From the NCBI GenBank assembly GCA_965140775.1, contig OZ223471.1, forward strand, positions 3,286,001 to 3,350,000: a stretch of DNA of 64,000 nt. The letters are read 5' to 3'. The notes under the pieces were generated by a model. It ran no database searches. It was not told where the DNA came from and saw only the letters and a list, made by a program, of their open reading frames with translations. Positions within the stretch are counted from its first letter, which is position 1. Each line of letters opens with the position of its first letter. Made by a program: the position numbers and the translations under genes. Source of the DNA: UBA6244 sp965140775. Its GTDB lineage: Bacteria > Bacteroidota > Bacteroidia > Bacteroidales > F082. Below are positions 52,008 through 60,528 of this stretch, piece by piece.

Positions 52008-52958
52008 TCATTGTTTTGGGGTTACCTGTATATATGGACTGATCTTTTGGAAAACAGAGTCAGAAAGCACACAATGCTGCCTGAGGTCGTCCAGCGAACC
52101 AAACCCTCCAGCTTTTTTCCGGGCATTGATGATGGTTTTTGTGGTTTCGTATTCGAAATAGGGATGACGGAGCAATTCTTTGAAATCCACCTGATTGATA
52201 TCAATTTTGGTGGTGCGTGTTGTATCCACCACAACATGGTTCCTGATGTTTTCGTAGTAGGAAGACTTCATGCCATAGACCTCCAATAACTGTCCTGGAT
52301 GGTGATATCCTCCCAGCAATTCTCTGTATTTCACTACCCGCTTGGCAAGCCACGAACTGAGTTGCAGGTTGGTTTCAATTTCCTGAGCATCGGCGGTGTT
52401 GATGTCGGTATTGGTCAAGGCGGGTTTGCCGATTTCTTTTGGAGGTGCTTTTTTTCGGGCAGGTTTGGTTTTGTAGGGCGATTTAATTTCAATGTATGGC
52501 TCAATTAGCTGGTATTCAGCATCTGAAATGCAATAGAGCTTTTTTACGTCTTCCTTTTGGTAAAATTTTCCTCCTTTGGCTTCGTATTTTTTGATGGCAG
52601 CCACTTGTTTGGCCGAAAAGCCCATTTCCAGCCATAGCTCTTCGGGTAGCTTGTTGGGATCGAAGGGTTTTGGTTTTATTTTTTGTAACGCGATTTCCAT
52701 GTCCAATCGACCGGAATTTTGTAACTCCTGAATTCGGATGGAATCGCCAATTTCGGTTTGAGTTTGAAAAAAATCGGCTATCTCGGTTCTAAATGCGGCT
52801 TCTCCTGATGCCGGTTGGGGCGACTTTACCCAGATTGTCATCAATACATTGACCACCAATAGCGCGATCACCAGGATGCCCAGTATCAATATACCCATTC
52901 TTTCACTTTTATTCAAACTGAAAAAGGGCAATGTCCATTTTTTTAATGGAGTCAGCAT
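52008..52958 (-). CDS. Membrane-anchored helix-hairpin-helix (ComEA-like) protein
   Basis: The product has 316 residues from the Met at 52956-52958. A longer frame to 53060 is rejected because a full consensus promoter lies inside it. After a basic N-terminus there is one membrane helix (ILILGILVIALLVVNVLM, about residues 22-40), then three helix-hairpin-helix type repeats: LWLEMGFSAKQVAAIKKYEA, then TDINTADAQEIETNLQLSSW with LAKRVVKYRELLGGY, and IDINQVDFKELLRHPYFEYE with INARKKAGGF. ComEA proteins bind DNA during natural transformation. Similar single-pass HHH proteins are widespread in Bacteroidota without a proven role. The C-terminal part should lie in the periplasm. Confidence 0.82.
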   Translation of the reverse strand: MLTPLKKWTLPFFSLNKSERMGILILGILVIALLVVNVLMTIWVKSPQPASGEAAFRTEIADFFQTQTEIGDSIRIQELQNSGRLDMEIALQKIKPKPFDPNKLPEELWLEMGFSAKQVAAIKKYEAKGGKFYQKEDVKKLYCISDAEYQLIEPYIEIKSPYKTKPARKKAPPKEIGKPALTNTDINTADAQEIETNLQLSSWLAKRVVKYRELLGGYHHPGQLLEVYGMKSSYYENIRNHVVVDTTRTTKIDINQVDFKELLRHPYFEYETTKTIINARKKAGGFGSLDDLRQHCVLSDSVFQKISPYIQVTPKQ

Positions 52959-52981
52959 GGGTTTCGAGGTTAATTCTGTTA

Positions 52982-53012
52982 CAAAACTAGTAAACTGTGG
53001 CCAAATCACAAA
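52982..53012 (-). promoter_or_regulatory. Full-consensus Bacteroidota promoter for the HHH gene
   Basis: On the minus strand TTTG (53012-53009), exactly 19 nt, then TAGTTTTG (52989-52982): a perfect TTTG-N19-TAnnTTTG. Transcription would start near 52975, about 17 nt before the ATG at 52958. This rules out the longer frame and fixes the start. Confidence 0.8.
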
Positions 53013-53102
53013 ATCCTGCATCAAATGTGGCCATCGCTGTTCAGCCCATGAAATTTCCAAATACTTTCTTTGTTCAACAATAATCTGTGCCTACAGAAGT
53101 TT

Positions 53103-53110
53103 TATTTTTG
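53103..53110 (+). promoter_or_regulatory. -7 promoter element for the TolC-family gene
   Basis: TATTTTTG, an exact TAnnTTTG match, 67 nt before the TolC-family ATG. The closest TTTG upstream (53070-53073) is 29 nt away, so the -33 element is uncertain. It is divergent from the HHH promoter. Confidence 0.5.
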
Positions 53111-53177
53111 TCGGTGGAAATGCCATCGGAGGTTACCTCCGCAGACATGACATACAATCATTAGATTACCTACAAAA

Positions 53178-54698
53178 ATGAATAAATCAAACTCAAATAG
53201 CCCGGAAGGGTGGCCGCGTAGGATTATCTTCGTTGCAATAATATTTGTTTTTCAGTTAGTTAGCCTTTCCGCACAAGCACAACAAAGTACTGAATACACC
53301 TTGTCGGAAGTGATCCGTATGGCCCAGGAACAATCGCCGGATGCGCAGATTGCAAGGCATAGGTTTAAAATGAGCTATTGGTCATATCGAAATTTTAGAG
53401 CAGAATATTTGCCTCAGCTCAATCTGGCAGGTGAGATACCCAATATAAACCGGACTATTGAGGCACTTAATTTTACTGACGGTACTTCACAATATGTGGA
53501 AAGAAATAACACCAAATACATGGCCTCGCTTTCTATTAATCAAAAGGTTGGCTTTACAGGTGGCAGTGTGTCTCTGAATACAGGCTTACAACAAACGACA
53601 AACTTCTCCGATAGCACTTCTCAACAATTCTTGGCTAATATTGTTAATGTCGCTATCACTCAACCCATTTTTACCTACAACAAATACAAATGGTTCAAAC
53701 GAATTAAGCCCATGGAATACGAGGAAGCCAAACGGGTGCTTGTCGAAGCTAACGAAGCTGTTGCCTCAGAAGCGGTTGACCGTTTTTTCTCGCTGTTGAT
53801 AGCACAAATACAAAAAGACATTTCCCTGAAAAACCGCTCCAATTACGACACCCTTTATCGCATCGCCAAAGGGCGTTACCAATTGGGTAAGATTGCTGAA
53901 AATGAATTACTTCAGCTTGAGCTGAATTTACTTCAGGCAGATGCATCGGTGGAAGATGCCGACTTGAATTATCAGATCAGCATTGCCAATTTCAGGTCGT
54001 ATTTGCGAATTAAAGATGATGAAGCCATCACCCTGTTACCTCCCGACGAAACCCATCATTTCGTGGTTCCCGCCGATCGCGCCATCAACGAAGCTCAGAA
54101 TAATTCGTCCGAGGGAATTGCTTTTCGCCGGCGATTGGTTGAGGCTGAGAGTGGTGTGGACGAAGCTAAAATGACCGGACGATTTGATGCCGAAATATAT
54201 GCAGTCTTGGGTTTAACGCAAAGTGGAGGTGCATTAAAGGATGCTTATTCAAATCCCTTGGATGAGGAGCGTGTGAAGTTGGGGATTCAAATACCTCTGG
54301 TGGATTGGGGATTGGCACGCGGCAAAATTAAATTGGCCGAATCGGCGCAAGAGCTCGAAATGGCTTCGGTGGATCAGGAGCGTATCGACTATGTGCAAAA
54401 TGTGTTTGTGAAAGTCATGGAGTTTAATCAGCAGAAAAACCAGTTGCGCATCGCGGCCAAGTCAGATACCGTTGCCCAAAAACGCTATGATGTAACCCAA
54501 AAACGCTATATGATAGGCAAGGTGAACGATGTGCTCGATCTTAACATGGCTCAGATTGACAACGATAATGCCAAAATCGGCTACTACCGTGCGCTGATGA
54601 CCTATTGGAAAAGTTACTATCAAATTCGCAAGATTACCTTATTCGATTTTCAAAATGATATGCCCATCATGGTGAACTTTGACGAGGTGTTGAAATAA
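53178..54698 (+). CDS. TolC-family outer-membrane protein
   Basis: The 506 residues begin with a signal peptide (hydrophobic stretch IIFVAIIFVFQLVSLSAQA, cleavage near residue 33). The body has the OEP/TolC pattern of long amphipathic helices with two related halves (about 45-270 and 300-490), including YTLSEVIRMAQEQSPDAQIA near the start and QKRYDVTQKRYMIGKVNDVL near the end. Such proteins form the outer-membrane channel of tripartite exporters. Here no membrane-fusion protein, RND pump or ABC transporter is adjacent, so it is an orphan channel or works with components elsewhere. Its substrate cannot be named. Confidence 0.88.
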   Translation: MNKSNSNSPEGWPRRIIFVAIIFVFQLVSLSAQAQQSTEYTLSEVIRMAQEQSPDAQIARHRFKMSYWSYRNFRAEYLPQLNLAGEIPNINRTIEALNFTDGTSQYVERNNTKYMASLSINQKVGFTGGSVSLNTGLQQTTNFSDSTSQQFLANIVNVAITQPIFTYNKYKWFKRIKPMEYEEAKRVLVEANEAVASEAVDRFFSLLIAQIQKDISLKNRSNYDTLYRIAKGRYQLGKIAENELLQLELNLLQADASVEDADLNYQISIANFRSYLRIKDDEAITLLPPDETHHFVVPADRAINEAQNNSSEGIAFRRRLVEAESGVDEAKMTGRFDAEIYAVLGLTQSGGALKDAYSNPLDEERVKLGIQIPLVDWGLARGKIKLAESAQELEMASVDQERIDYVQNVFVKVMEFNQQKNQLRIAAKSDTVAQKRYDVTQKRYMIGKVNDVLDLNMAQIDNDNAKIGYYRALMTYWKSYYQIRKITLFDFQNDMPIMVNFDEVLK

Positions 54699-54824
54699 AT
54701 CAATTCTTGTCAGTGACAATGCCTTGATACCACTATTTCAGGAGTGGTTTCTATTGATAACCGTCACACAAACAGGCGTTCCAAGTATTTTCGATGATCA
54801 AATTACGAAATTTATCACCATGCC

Positions 54825-54857
54825 TTTATGCCTTATTTAAAATAATTCTTAATTTTG
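54825..54857 (+). promoter_or_regulatory. Bacteroidota promoter for the peroxiredoxin gene
   Basis: TTTA at 54825-54828 (one mismatch to TTTG), a 21-nt spacer, and TAATTTTG followed by C at 54850-54857. The ATG is 39 nt downstream. No OxyR-like operator could be recognised by eye. Confidence 0.65.
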
Positions 54858-54896
54858 CCCGAAATTATTTCGTTAAACATTATAAATAAATAGATT

Positions 54897-55529
54897 ATGT
54901 CAGTATTAGTAGGAAAAAAAGCCCCTCTTTTTGAAGCCACGGCTGTGGTTAACGGAGGTGAGTTTGTTGAGAAATTTTCGTTGGAACAATACATTGGAAA
55001 AAAACATGTGATTTTCTTTTTCTATCCTTTGGATTTCACCTTTGTTTGCCCCACCGAAATTTTGGCCTTTCAGGAAAAAATTGAAGAATTCGAAAAACGC
55101 AATGTGGCTGTTGTAGGTTGCTCGGTCGACTCACCCCACTCGCATTGGGCTTGGTTGAATACCGAGAAAAAGGACGGCGGAATTAAAGGGGTGAAATACC
55201 CATTGGTTTCCGACCTGAGCAAAACCATTTCAGAAAATTTTGACGTGTTGGCCGGTACATACGAGTACAACGAAGATGGCGAAGCCGAATTTGACGGTGA
55301 ACCTGTAGCTTATCGCGGACTGTTCCTCATCGACAAACAAGGCGTTGTTCGTCATCAGGTGGTTAACGATCTTCCTTTGGGACGTAGCATCAACGAGGCC
55401 ATCCGCATTGTGGATGCCTGGCAGTTTCATGAAGAATTTGGTGAAGTTTGCCCTGCCAACTGGGAACCCGGTCAGGATGCCATGGAAGCATCAGCCGAGG
55501 GTGTTGCCAAATATTTGAGCAACCATTAA
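54897..55529 (+). CDS. Typical 2-Cys peroxiredoxin (AhpC/Prx1 type)
   Basis: Thiol peroxidase that reduces hydrogen peroxide and organic peroxides in the cytoplasm. The 210 residues have the peroxidatic C51 in DFTFVCPTEI and the resolving C185 in EVCPANW, with the conserved LPLGRSINEAIRIVDAWQFH region. There is no signal peptide. It resembles the plant/cyanobacterial BAS1-type Prx1 group more than AhpC paired with AhpF, and no ahpF follows. The gene is monocistronic with its own promoter and terminator. Confidence 0.94.
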   Translation: MSVLVGKKAPLFEATAVVNGGEFVEKFSLEQYIGKKHVIFFFYPLDFTFVCPTEILAFQEKIEEFEKRNVAVVGCSVDSPHSHWAWLNTEKKDGGIKGVKYPLVSDLSKTISENFDVLAGTYEYNEDGEAEFDGEPVAYRGLFLIDKQGVVRHQVVNDLPLGRSINEAIRIVDAWQFHEEFGEVCPANWEPGQDAMEASAEGVAKYLSNH

Positions 55530-55548
55530 TCAAGTAAATTTGTAGAAA

Positions 55549-55576
55549 AAGGCTGTCTCCGTGACAGCTTTTTTTA
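55549..55576. terminator. Bidirectional terminator between peroxiredoxin and PAP2 genes
   Basis: GCTGTC (55552-55557) pairs with GACAGC (55563-55568), with an A-run before and seven T after. It lies 20 nt past the peroxiredoxin stop and 7 nt from the convergent PAP2 stop. Confidence 0.85.
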
Positions 55577-55582
55577 TGTCTT

Positions 55583-56425
55583 CTAAAATCGCCAGGCTAA
55601 GCCCACCCCGCCCTCGCTGCCCATGTTTAGCGAAATTTTCGAGTTCGGTTTCATCATCCGGAACACCAGTTTGCCAATGCCAAATCCAAGTGCGGCGCCA
55701 ATCAAAACATCGCTGCTCCAGTGTTGGTTGTCGTAAACCCTCGACAATCCCACGCCCGTGGCCAAACCATACGACACCACCGCTACCCAGGGTTTGTCTT
55801 TGTAAACGGATGAAAGAAAAGCCGCCAGCGAAAAGGCCGTGATGGTATGGCCCGAAGGGAAAGAGGTGTACTCAAACCCATGAAAAGGACCTTCCCACAA
55901 CCGGGGATTGGCGGGGATATCCTGAAATGGACGATGTCGATGGGTTAGGTGTTTGATTACCTGTACGGTAATGGCGCTCATCACCCACGCTTGTGTGCCC
56001 CCCAGAGCAACCTGCCGCGCTGTGGCATCCCGGGCAGCAAGGCCATACACATAAAAACTGCCCATCAGAACTGCAGGATATACGCCACTTCCCCATGGCT
56101 CCAACGCATATCTGGAAACACTCGTCAGTCCGGTATTTTGGTTTTTTTGGAAAAAGTCGGCAATTTGGTCATCAAAAACATATAGCAGCACGCCCGCCGT
56201 TGCCACACTTCCGGCCACAATCCATTGGTTTTTTTTCCAGTGTGCCGGAGACGAAACCACGGCCAGACTTACAGGCACATAGCTTTTGAAATAATTGAGA
56301 TTGGGTTGGTCGGGATAATCGAACCTGCCGGGTGTTTGGGCGTTGAGACGAACCACCAAAAACGTCAGCCAAAGCAGCCAAAGCCACTTTTTCGACAACG
56401 TTATGGGGGTAGGATACTTGGTCAT
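55583..56425 (-). CDS. PAP2-family membrane phosphatase
   Basis: Removes phosphate from lipid phosphates such as undecaprenyl diphosphate or phosphatidic acid, with the active site on the periplasmic side. The 280 residues contain the three-part PAP2 signature: K158-...-R165-P166 (KHLTHRHRP), P190-S-G-H193 (SFPSGHT) and S228-R229 with H235 and D239 (SRVYDNQHWSSD). The N-terminus has a hydrophobic signal-like segment (WLWLLWLTFLVVRLNAQ), so the protein may be exported, with further membrane segments around the motifs. It is the last gene of the kinase-receiver-mazG-PAP2 series, 18 nt after mazG. Confidence 0.9.
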   Translation of the reverse strand: MTKYPTPITLSKKWLWLLWLTFLVVRLNAQTPGRFDYPDQPNLNYFKSYVPVSLAVVSSPAHWKKNQWIVAGSVATAGVLLYVFDDQIADFFQKNQNTGLTSVSRYALEPWGSGVYPAVLMGSFYVYGLAARDATARQVALGGTQAWVMSAITVQVIKHLTHRHRPFQDIPANPRLWEGPFHGFEYTSFPSGHTITAFSLAAFLSSVYKDKPWVAVVSYGLATGVGLSRVYDNQHWSSDVLIGAALGFGIGKLVFRMMKPNSKISLNMGSEGGVGLAWRF

Positions 56426-56443
56426 GATGAGAACGGGTGCGAA

Positions 56444-57223
56444 TTATTCCAGTTTTTTGGCTTGATTCCAATATGCATCCATTTCTTCGAGGCTCATGTT
56501 TTGTACCAATTTGCCCTCTTTGGCCGACTCGGTTTCGATGAATTGAAATCGCCTGATAAATTTTCGGTTAGTTCGTTCCAGGGCATCTTCCGGGTTGATT
56601 CCGATAAAGCGGGCATAATTCACCAGAGTGAAAAGGAGGTCCCCAAACTCATCTTCAATGCGTTGAATATCTGAGTTTTGATTCACCTCATGTTGTAATT
56701 CATTCATCTCCTCCACTACCTTTTCCCAAACCTCGTCGGGTGCTTTCCAGTCAAACCCGATACCTTTCACTTTTTCCTGTATGCGGTACGCTTTCACCAA
56801 GGGGGGCATGGACACGGGAACACCTTCGAGCACCGACTTTTTGCCCTCTTTGAGTTTGAGTTTTTCCCAATTGTTTTTCACATCGCCGGCATTGGCTACC
56901 CGGGTTTCACCGTAAATATGCGGGTGGCGGTGGATCAGCTTTTTGGAAATGCCGTCGAGCACATCTTTGATATCGAACTGACCTTTTTCTGAAGCTATTT
57001 TGGCATAGAATACCAGGTGCAACATCAAATCGCCCAGCTCTCCTTTGATGGCATCGGGGTTGTTGTCGAGGATGGCATCCGACAATTCGTACACTTCTTC
57101 GATGGTCAGATGACGCAGACTTTCGGTGGTTTGTTCTTTATCCCATGGACAACCTGCCCGCAATTCGTCCATGATGGTGAGTAATTTTTCAAAGGCCTCT
57201 AATTTCTGCGGGGTAGTATTCAT
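56444..57223 (-). CDS. mazG: Nucleoside triphosphate pyrophosphohydrolase MazG
   Basis: Hydrolyses NTPs and dNTPs to monophosphates, a house-cleaning and stringency-related enzyme. The 259 residues match two-domain MazG (about 263 in E. coli). The first domain has CPWDKEQTTESLRHLTIEE with the metal-binding EExxE set (IEEVYELSDAI) and GELGDLMLHLVFYAKIA; the second has VWEKVVEEMNELQHEV and EDEFGDLLFTLVNYARFIG. It starts 3 nt after the receiver gene and is followed by PAP2, so it is probably co-transcribed with the signalling genes. Confidence 0.95.
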   Translation of the reverse strand: MNTTPQKLEAFEKLLTIMDELRAGCPWDKEQTTESLRHLTIEEVYELSDAILDNNPDAIKGELGDLMLHLVFYAKIASEKGQFDIKDVLDGISKKLIHRHPHIYGETRVANAGDVKNNWEKLKLKEGKKSVLEGVPVSMPPLVKAYRIQEKVKGIGFDWKAPDEVWEKVVEEMNELQHEVNQNSDIQRIEDEFGDLLFTLVNYARFIGINPEDALERTNRKFIRRFQFIETESAKEGKLVQNMSLEEMDAYWNQAKKLE

Positions 57224-57226
57224 ATT

Positions 57227-57607
57227 TTATTGTTGTATTAAGGCTATTAAATCGTCGCCTTTGTAGGGTTTTGCAATGTATAAATCGATTCCGGCATCTT
57301 TAAAACGCTCTTCATCTCCCGGCATGGCGTAGGCTGTAACAGCGATAATTTTTATTCGTGGCCAATTGTTTTCTTGCTCCATCTCCCGGATTTTCTTGGT
57401 AGCTTCAATACCATTCATGATGGGCATTTGGATGTCCATCAGTACAGCGTCGTATTCGTTTTTCTCGTAAAGTTCCACGCCAATTTTGCCATTTTCGGCT
57501 AAATCGGCCGTATATCCCTTTATTTTAAGTACTGCCAGCGCAAACTTCTGGTTGAGCAGGTTATCCTCCACCAGCAGTACATGTTTTTTCAATACGTTCG
57601 ATCTCAT
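57227..57607 (-). CDS. Stand-alone response regulator receiver domain
   Basis: The 126 residues form a single receiver domain and nothing else. The acidic pocket is in LLVEDNLLNQ, the phospho-acceptor is D58 (VLMDIQMP), and T91 (AVTAYAM) and K113 (YIAKPY) complete the switch. There is no DNA-binding or enzymatic output domain, so it must act by protein contact or in a phosphorelay. It lies 8 nt after the sensor kinase, its obvious partner. The sequence around D58 and the KP.....L end are like the receiver domains normally fused to hybrid kinases, so this may be a split hybrid kinase. Confidence 0.93.
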   Translation of the reverse strand: MRSNVLKKHVLLVEDNLLNQKFALAVLKIKGYTADLAENGKIGVELYEKNEYDAVLMDIQMPIMNGIEATKKIREMEQENNWPRIKIIAVTAYAMPGDEERFKDAGIDLYIAKPYKGDDLIALIQQ

Positions 57608-57615
57608 CTTTCCAA

Positions 57616-60399
57616 TTAATTAATGTGTGATTTATTGCTCGGTAGCGTGAAGCAAAACCTTGAACCCATGTTCTTTTTGCTTTTTACCCAGATATTTCCT
57701 TCATGCTTATTAATAAATTCTTTGCTGAGAATCAGTCCGATACCTGTTCCTTTCTCAAATTCTGTTCCCTCGGCCAGATATTGTTCGTCGAGTTTAAATA
57801 TTTTGTCGATTCCTGATTCCGGTATGCCGATGCCTGTGTCGGAAACACAAACTTCCATGTGGTCTTTTTTCTTCTTGACAGTTATCCTGATTTCGCCTGA
57901 TGACGTAAATTTAATGGCATTTGAAATCAGGTTACGCAACACCGTTCTAATCATGTTTTTATCGGCAAACACGTTTGTGTTGAAAGGTATTTCGGAGATT
58001 ACCTTGAGTCCCTTATTGGTGGCCTGAGTATGTTGAAGGCTGGTTACTTCATTAACAACGGCACTCAAGTCGAAAATAGAAGGGGTGAATTTAATTTTTC
58101 CGGTTTGCGTGCGCGACCATTCTAATAGGTTTTCGAGCAGGCGGTAGGTGGTGTTGGAGGCCTGGTGGATATTTTCAATGTAGCTTCTGCGCTCAATATC
58201 GTCAATATTGTCGTATTCTGCTATGAGCAGACTGGTGAAACCGATAATGGCATTAAATGGATTTTTCAAATCGTGTGCAATAATACTAAAAAATTTGTCC
58301 TTGGTTATATTGGCCTGACGGAGTGCTTCTTCTCGTTGCTGCAATGCCTCTTGAATCGACTTTCGTTCGGAGATATCTTCCATCACGGCCACAAAATGTG
58401 TGATTTCGTTGTTTTCGCTTAAAATGGGCGAAATCACCAACGATTCCCAATACAAGTCGCCATTTTTCTTTTTGTTCAGCAGTTCGCCCCGCCAAATATT
58501 TCCTTTGAGGATGGTTCCCCATAAGCCCTTGTAAATGTGTATGCTTTCCTGACCCGACGACAGCATGCGCGGGTTGTTGTTGAGTACTTCTTCCGGGCTA
58601 TAACCGGTAATCTGGCTAAAAGCCGGGTTAGTATATTCGATGTTGCCTTCTTTATCCGTAATCAAAATCATAATCGGGCTTTGTTCGATGGCAGCCGTCA
58701 GTTTTTTGATGGTTTCGAGGTTCTTTTTCCTTCCGGAGATATCAATCCCGACACCCAGAATAGCGGGTTGGTCGTTGTAGGTAATTCTGCTGAACGACAT
58801 GTCGAGAAAAACTTCCTGGTTTTTGCTGTTGAGTGCCTTTAGTTCGTATGATTCCATGGGGCTTTCGCCGCGCATTCGCTCACGTGCCATTTCCACAATG
58901 CTTTCCTTGTGGTCGGGATGTACCAGGTCGAAAATGGATAGAGAGGATAATTCATCGGGCAGATGTCCGGATAATTTGTAAAAATGCTGGTTGGCGAAAA
59001 GCAGATTGCCGTCTTGATGAATAAACATCACCTGTGGACTTTGTTCCACAACGGCTTTATATTTTTCTTCACTGGCGCTCAATTGTTTGTTAAGCTGAAC
59101 GAGTTTGTTGTTGTCTTTACGTTTTCTGATCACGTAATAGATGATGATTCCGAACAGAATGACGAGAGCCAGGGAGGCGGTAATCATGAAATGGATTAAT
59201 TTTTCACCATAGTGAATTTGCTGAGCCTGTATCTGGTTTTGTTTTTCGAGCAGCATCTGTTCGTGGCCGGCTTCGATGATTCGTTCGTTGATGTTGATCA
59301 GCATGAGGCTAGCCGCCAGATTATTGTTGTAAATAGAGTCGCTCCACTTATTTGATTCAATCAGGCAACTGTAGGCTTTTTCAAAGTTATTTTGCGATTG
59401 ATAATTGGTAGCCAGCAATTTGTAAACTGTTCGTTGAATTTCGGTGAGGCGGTGTTTTTTGGCAATGGTCAAAGCCTTGTTTGCATACGAAAGTGCCCCG
59501 GCCACGTTTCCCTGATTGGTTAAAAATGAGCCATAGTTCTGCAGGGTGATGGCCTTTTCTGATTCGTTCAACTTGTCGTCGAAGAGCAAAAAAGCCATTT
59601 GATAATACTTTTCAGCCCGAGGTATGTTTCCCAAACCCTCGTACGACAGTGCCAGGTTGTTGTAAATGGGGCAGATATCGTTGCCGCGCATCTTTTGGTT
59701 CATGTTAAGGGCTTTCTCCGAAAATTCGATGGCTTGGTTGTAGTGCATTTGGCTCACCGCAATGGCACCCATATTTTGATAGGTCAGACCGATGAGGGAG
59801 CTGTCGTTGAGGATGAGCGAGAGTTGCAGTGCATCATCCAGAAAAGAGCGTCCTTCGGCGGAGAGACCAATTTTGTCATACAGCAAACTGATGTTGTTAA
59901 ATGTGGTAATCAGGCTGGTGGTATCGTGTTCGCGTTGTTTCAGGTTGATGGCTTCGGCGTAATGGTCGGCTGACAGTTTGTAAAAACCGAGTGTTTTATA
60001 CACTGCCCCCAGGTTGTTGAGCGCCATCACAAGCCGGGCAGTGTCGTGGGTAAGGTTGAATGCTGCCCGTGCCTGACTAAAGTAGAAGTGGCTTTGCCTG
60101 AAATCGGAATTGAAATAATAATCAATGCCCAGGTTGTTGAAAAAGCGTCCCTCTTGCACGTGGTCGTTTTCTTTTTGTGCCAAAAGCAATCCAAGCGAGT
60201 CGTAGTGGCGCGCCCGGTTGATATCCACATGATAGAAGTTTTCGCTAAGTTGATAGTACAGTTCCATTTTGGTGCTGTTGTTGGCGTTGGAAAGGGCTTT
60301 TATCAAACTGTCGGTTTTGCTCTGCGCATACCCTGTGTGTTGGAAGAATAACAATCCCAACCAGATGATACCCACCCTGACAACAATCCGAAACACCAT
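57616..60399 (-). CDS. TPR-PAS-PAS sensor histidine kinase
   Basis: From the Met at 60397-60399 the product has 927 residues. A frame extending to 60456 is rejected because a promoter box lies inside it. A signal peptide/anchor (MVFRIVVRVGIIWLGLLFF) is followed by about seven tetratricopeptide repeats in the periplasmic part (about 20-350) and a membrane helix (IHFMITASLALVILFGIII, about 395-420). Two PAS domains (about 440-555 and 560-680) follow, then a HisKA domain with the H box IIAHDLKNPFNAIIGF and a HATPase_c domain with N (RNLISNAIKF), G1 (DTGIGIP) and G2 (GTGIGLILS) boxes. TPR sensors probably bind a protein or peptide. It is the first gene of the operon with the receiver, mazG and PAP2. 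Confidence 0.94.
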   Translation of the reverse strand: MVFRIVVRVGIIWLGLLFFQHTGYAQSKTDSLIKALSNANNSTKMELYYQLSENFYHVDINRARHYDSLGLLLAQKENDHVQEGRFFNNLGIDYYFNSDFRQSHFYFSQARAAFNLTHDTARLVMALNNLGAVYKTLGFYKLSADHYAEAINLKQREHDTTSLITTFNNISLLYDKIGLSAEGRSFLDDALQLSLILNDSSLIGLTYQNMGAIAVSQMHYNQAIEFSEKALNMNQKMRGNDICPIYNNLALSYEGLGNIPRAEKYYQMAFLLFDDKLNESEKAITLQNYGSFLTNQGNVAGALSYANKALTIAKKHRLTEIQRTVYKLLATNYQSQNNFEKAYSCLIESNKWSDSIYNNNLAASLMLININERIIEAGHEQMLLEKQNQIQAQQIHYGEKLIHFMITASLALVILFGIIIYYVIRKRKDNNKLVQLNKQLSASEEKYKAVVEQSPQVMFIHQDGNLLFANQHFYKLSGHLPDELSSLSIFDLVHPDHKESIVEMARERMRGESPMESYELKALNSKNQEVFLDMSFSRITYNDQPAILGVGIDISGRKKNLETIKKLTAAIEQSPIMILITDKEGNIEYTNPAFSQITGYSPEEVLNNNPRMLSSGQESIHIYKGLWGTILKGNIWRGELLNKKKNGDLYWESLVISPILSENNEITHFVAVMEDISERKSIQEALQQREEALRQANITKDKFFSIIAHDLKNPFNAIIGFTSLLIAEYDNIDDIERRSYIENIHQASNTTYRLLENLLEWSRTQTGKIKFTPSIFDLSAVVNEVTSLQHTQATNKGLKVISEIPFNTNVFADKNMIRTVLRNLISNAIKFTSSGEIRITVKKKKDHMEVCVSDTGIGIPESGIDKIFKLDEQYLAEGTEFEKGTGIGLILSKEFINKHEGNIWVKSKKNMGSRFCFTLPSNKSHIN

Positions 60400-60424
60400 G
60401 CTTTGAATTTTTTGCAATATACCA

Positions 60425-60432
60425 CAAATGTA
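60425..60432 (-). promoter_or_regulatory. -7 promoter element for the sensor kinase operon
   Basis: The minus strand reads TACATTTG, an exact TAnnTTTG match 25 nt before the ATG at 60399. It supports the shorter start. No standard -33 TTTG is seen. Confidence 0.55.
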
Positions 60433-60501
60433 TGGATTTTTAGAACATAATGGCACGAAAACTACTTACAAGGTGTGGTGGGTTCAAACCCCCAGATTTT
60501 C

Positions 60502-60509
60502 TACCTTTG
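60502..60509 (+). promoter_or_regulatory. -7 promoter element for the PagL-like operon
   Basis: TACCTTTG followed by C, an exact TAnnTTTG match, 19 nt before the TTG start at 60529. No -33 TTTG at normal spacing is visible. It is divergent from the kinase promoter, 70 bp away. Confidence 0.55.
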
Positions 60510-60528
60510 CAGCCCTAAATCGCAGTAA

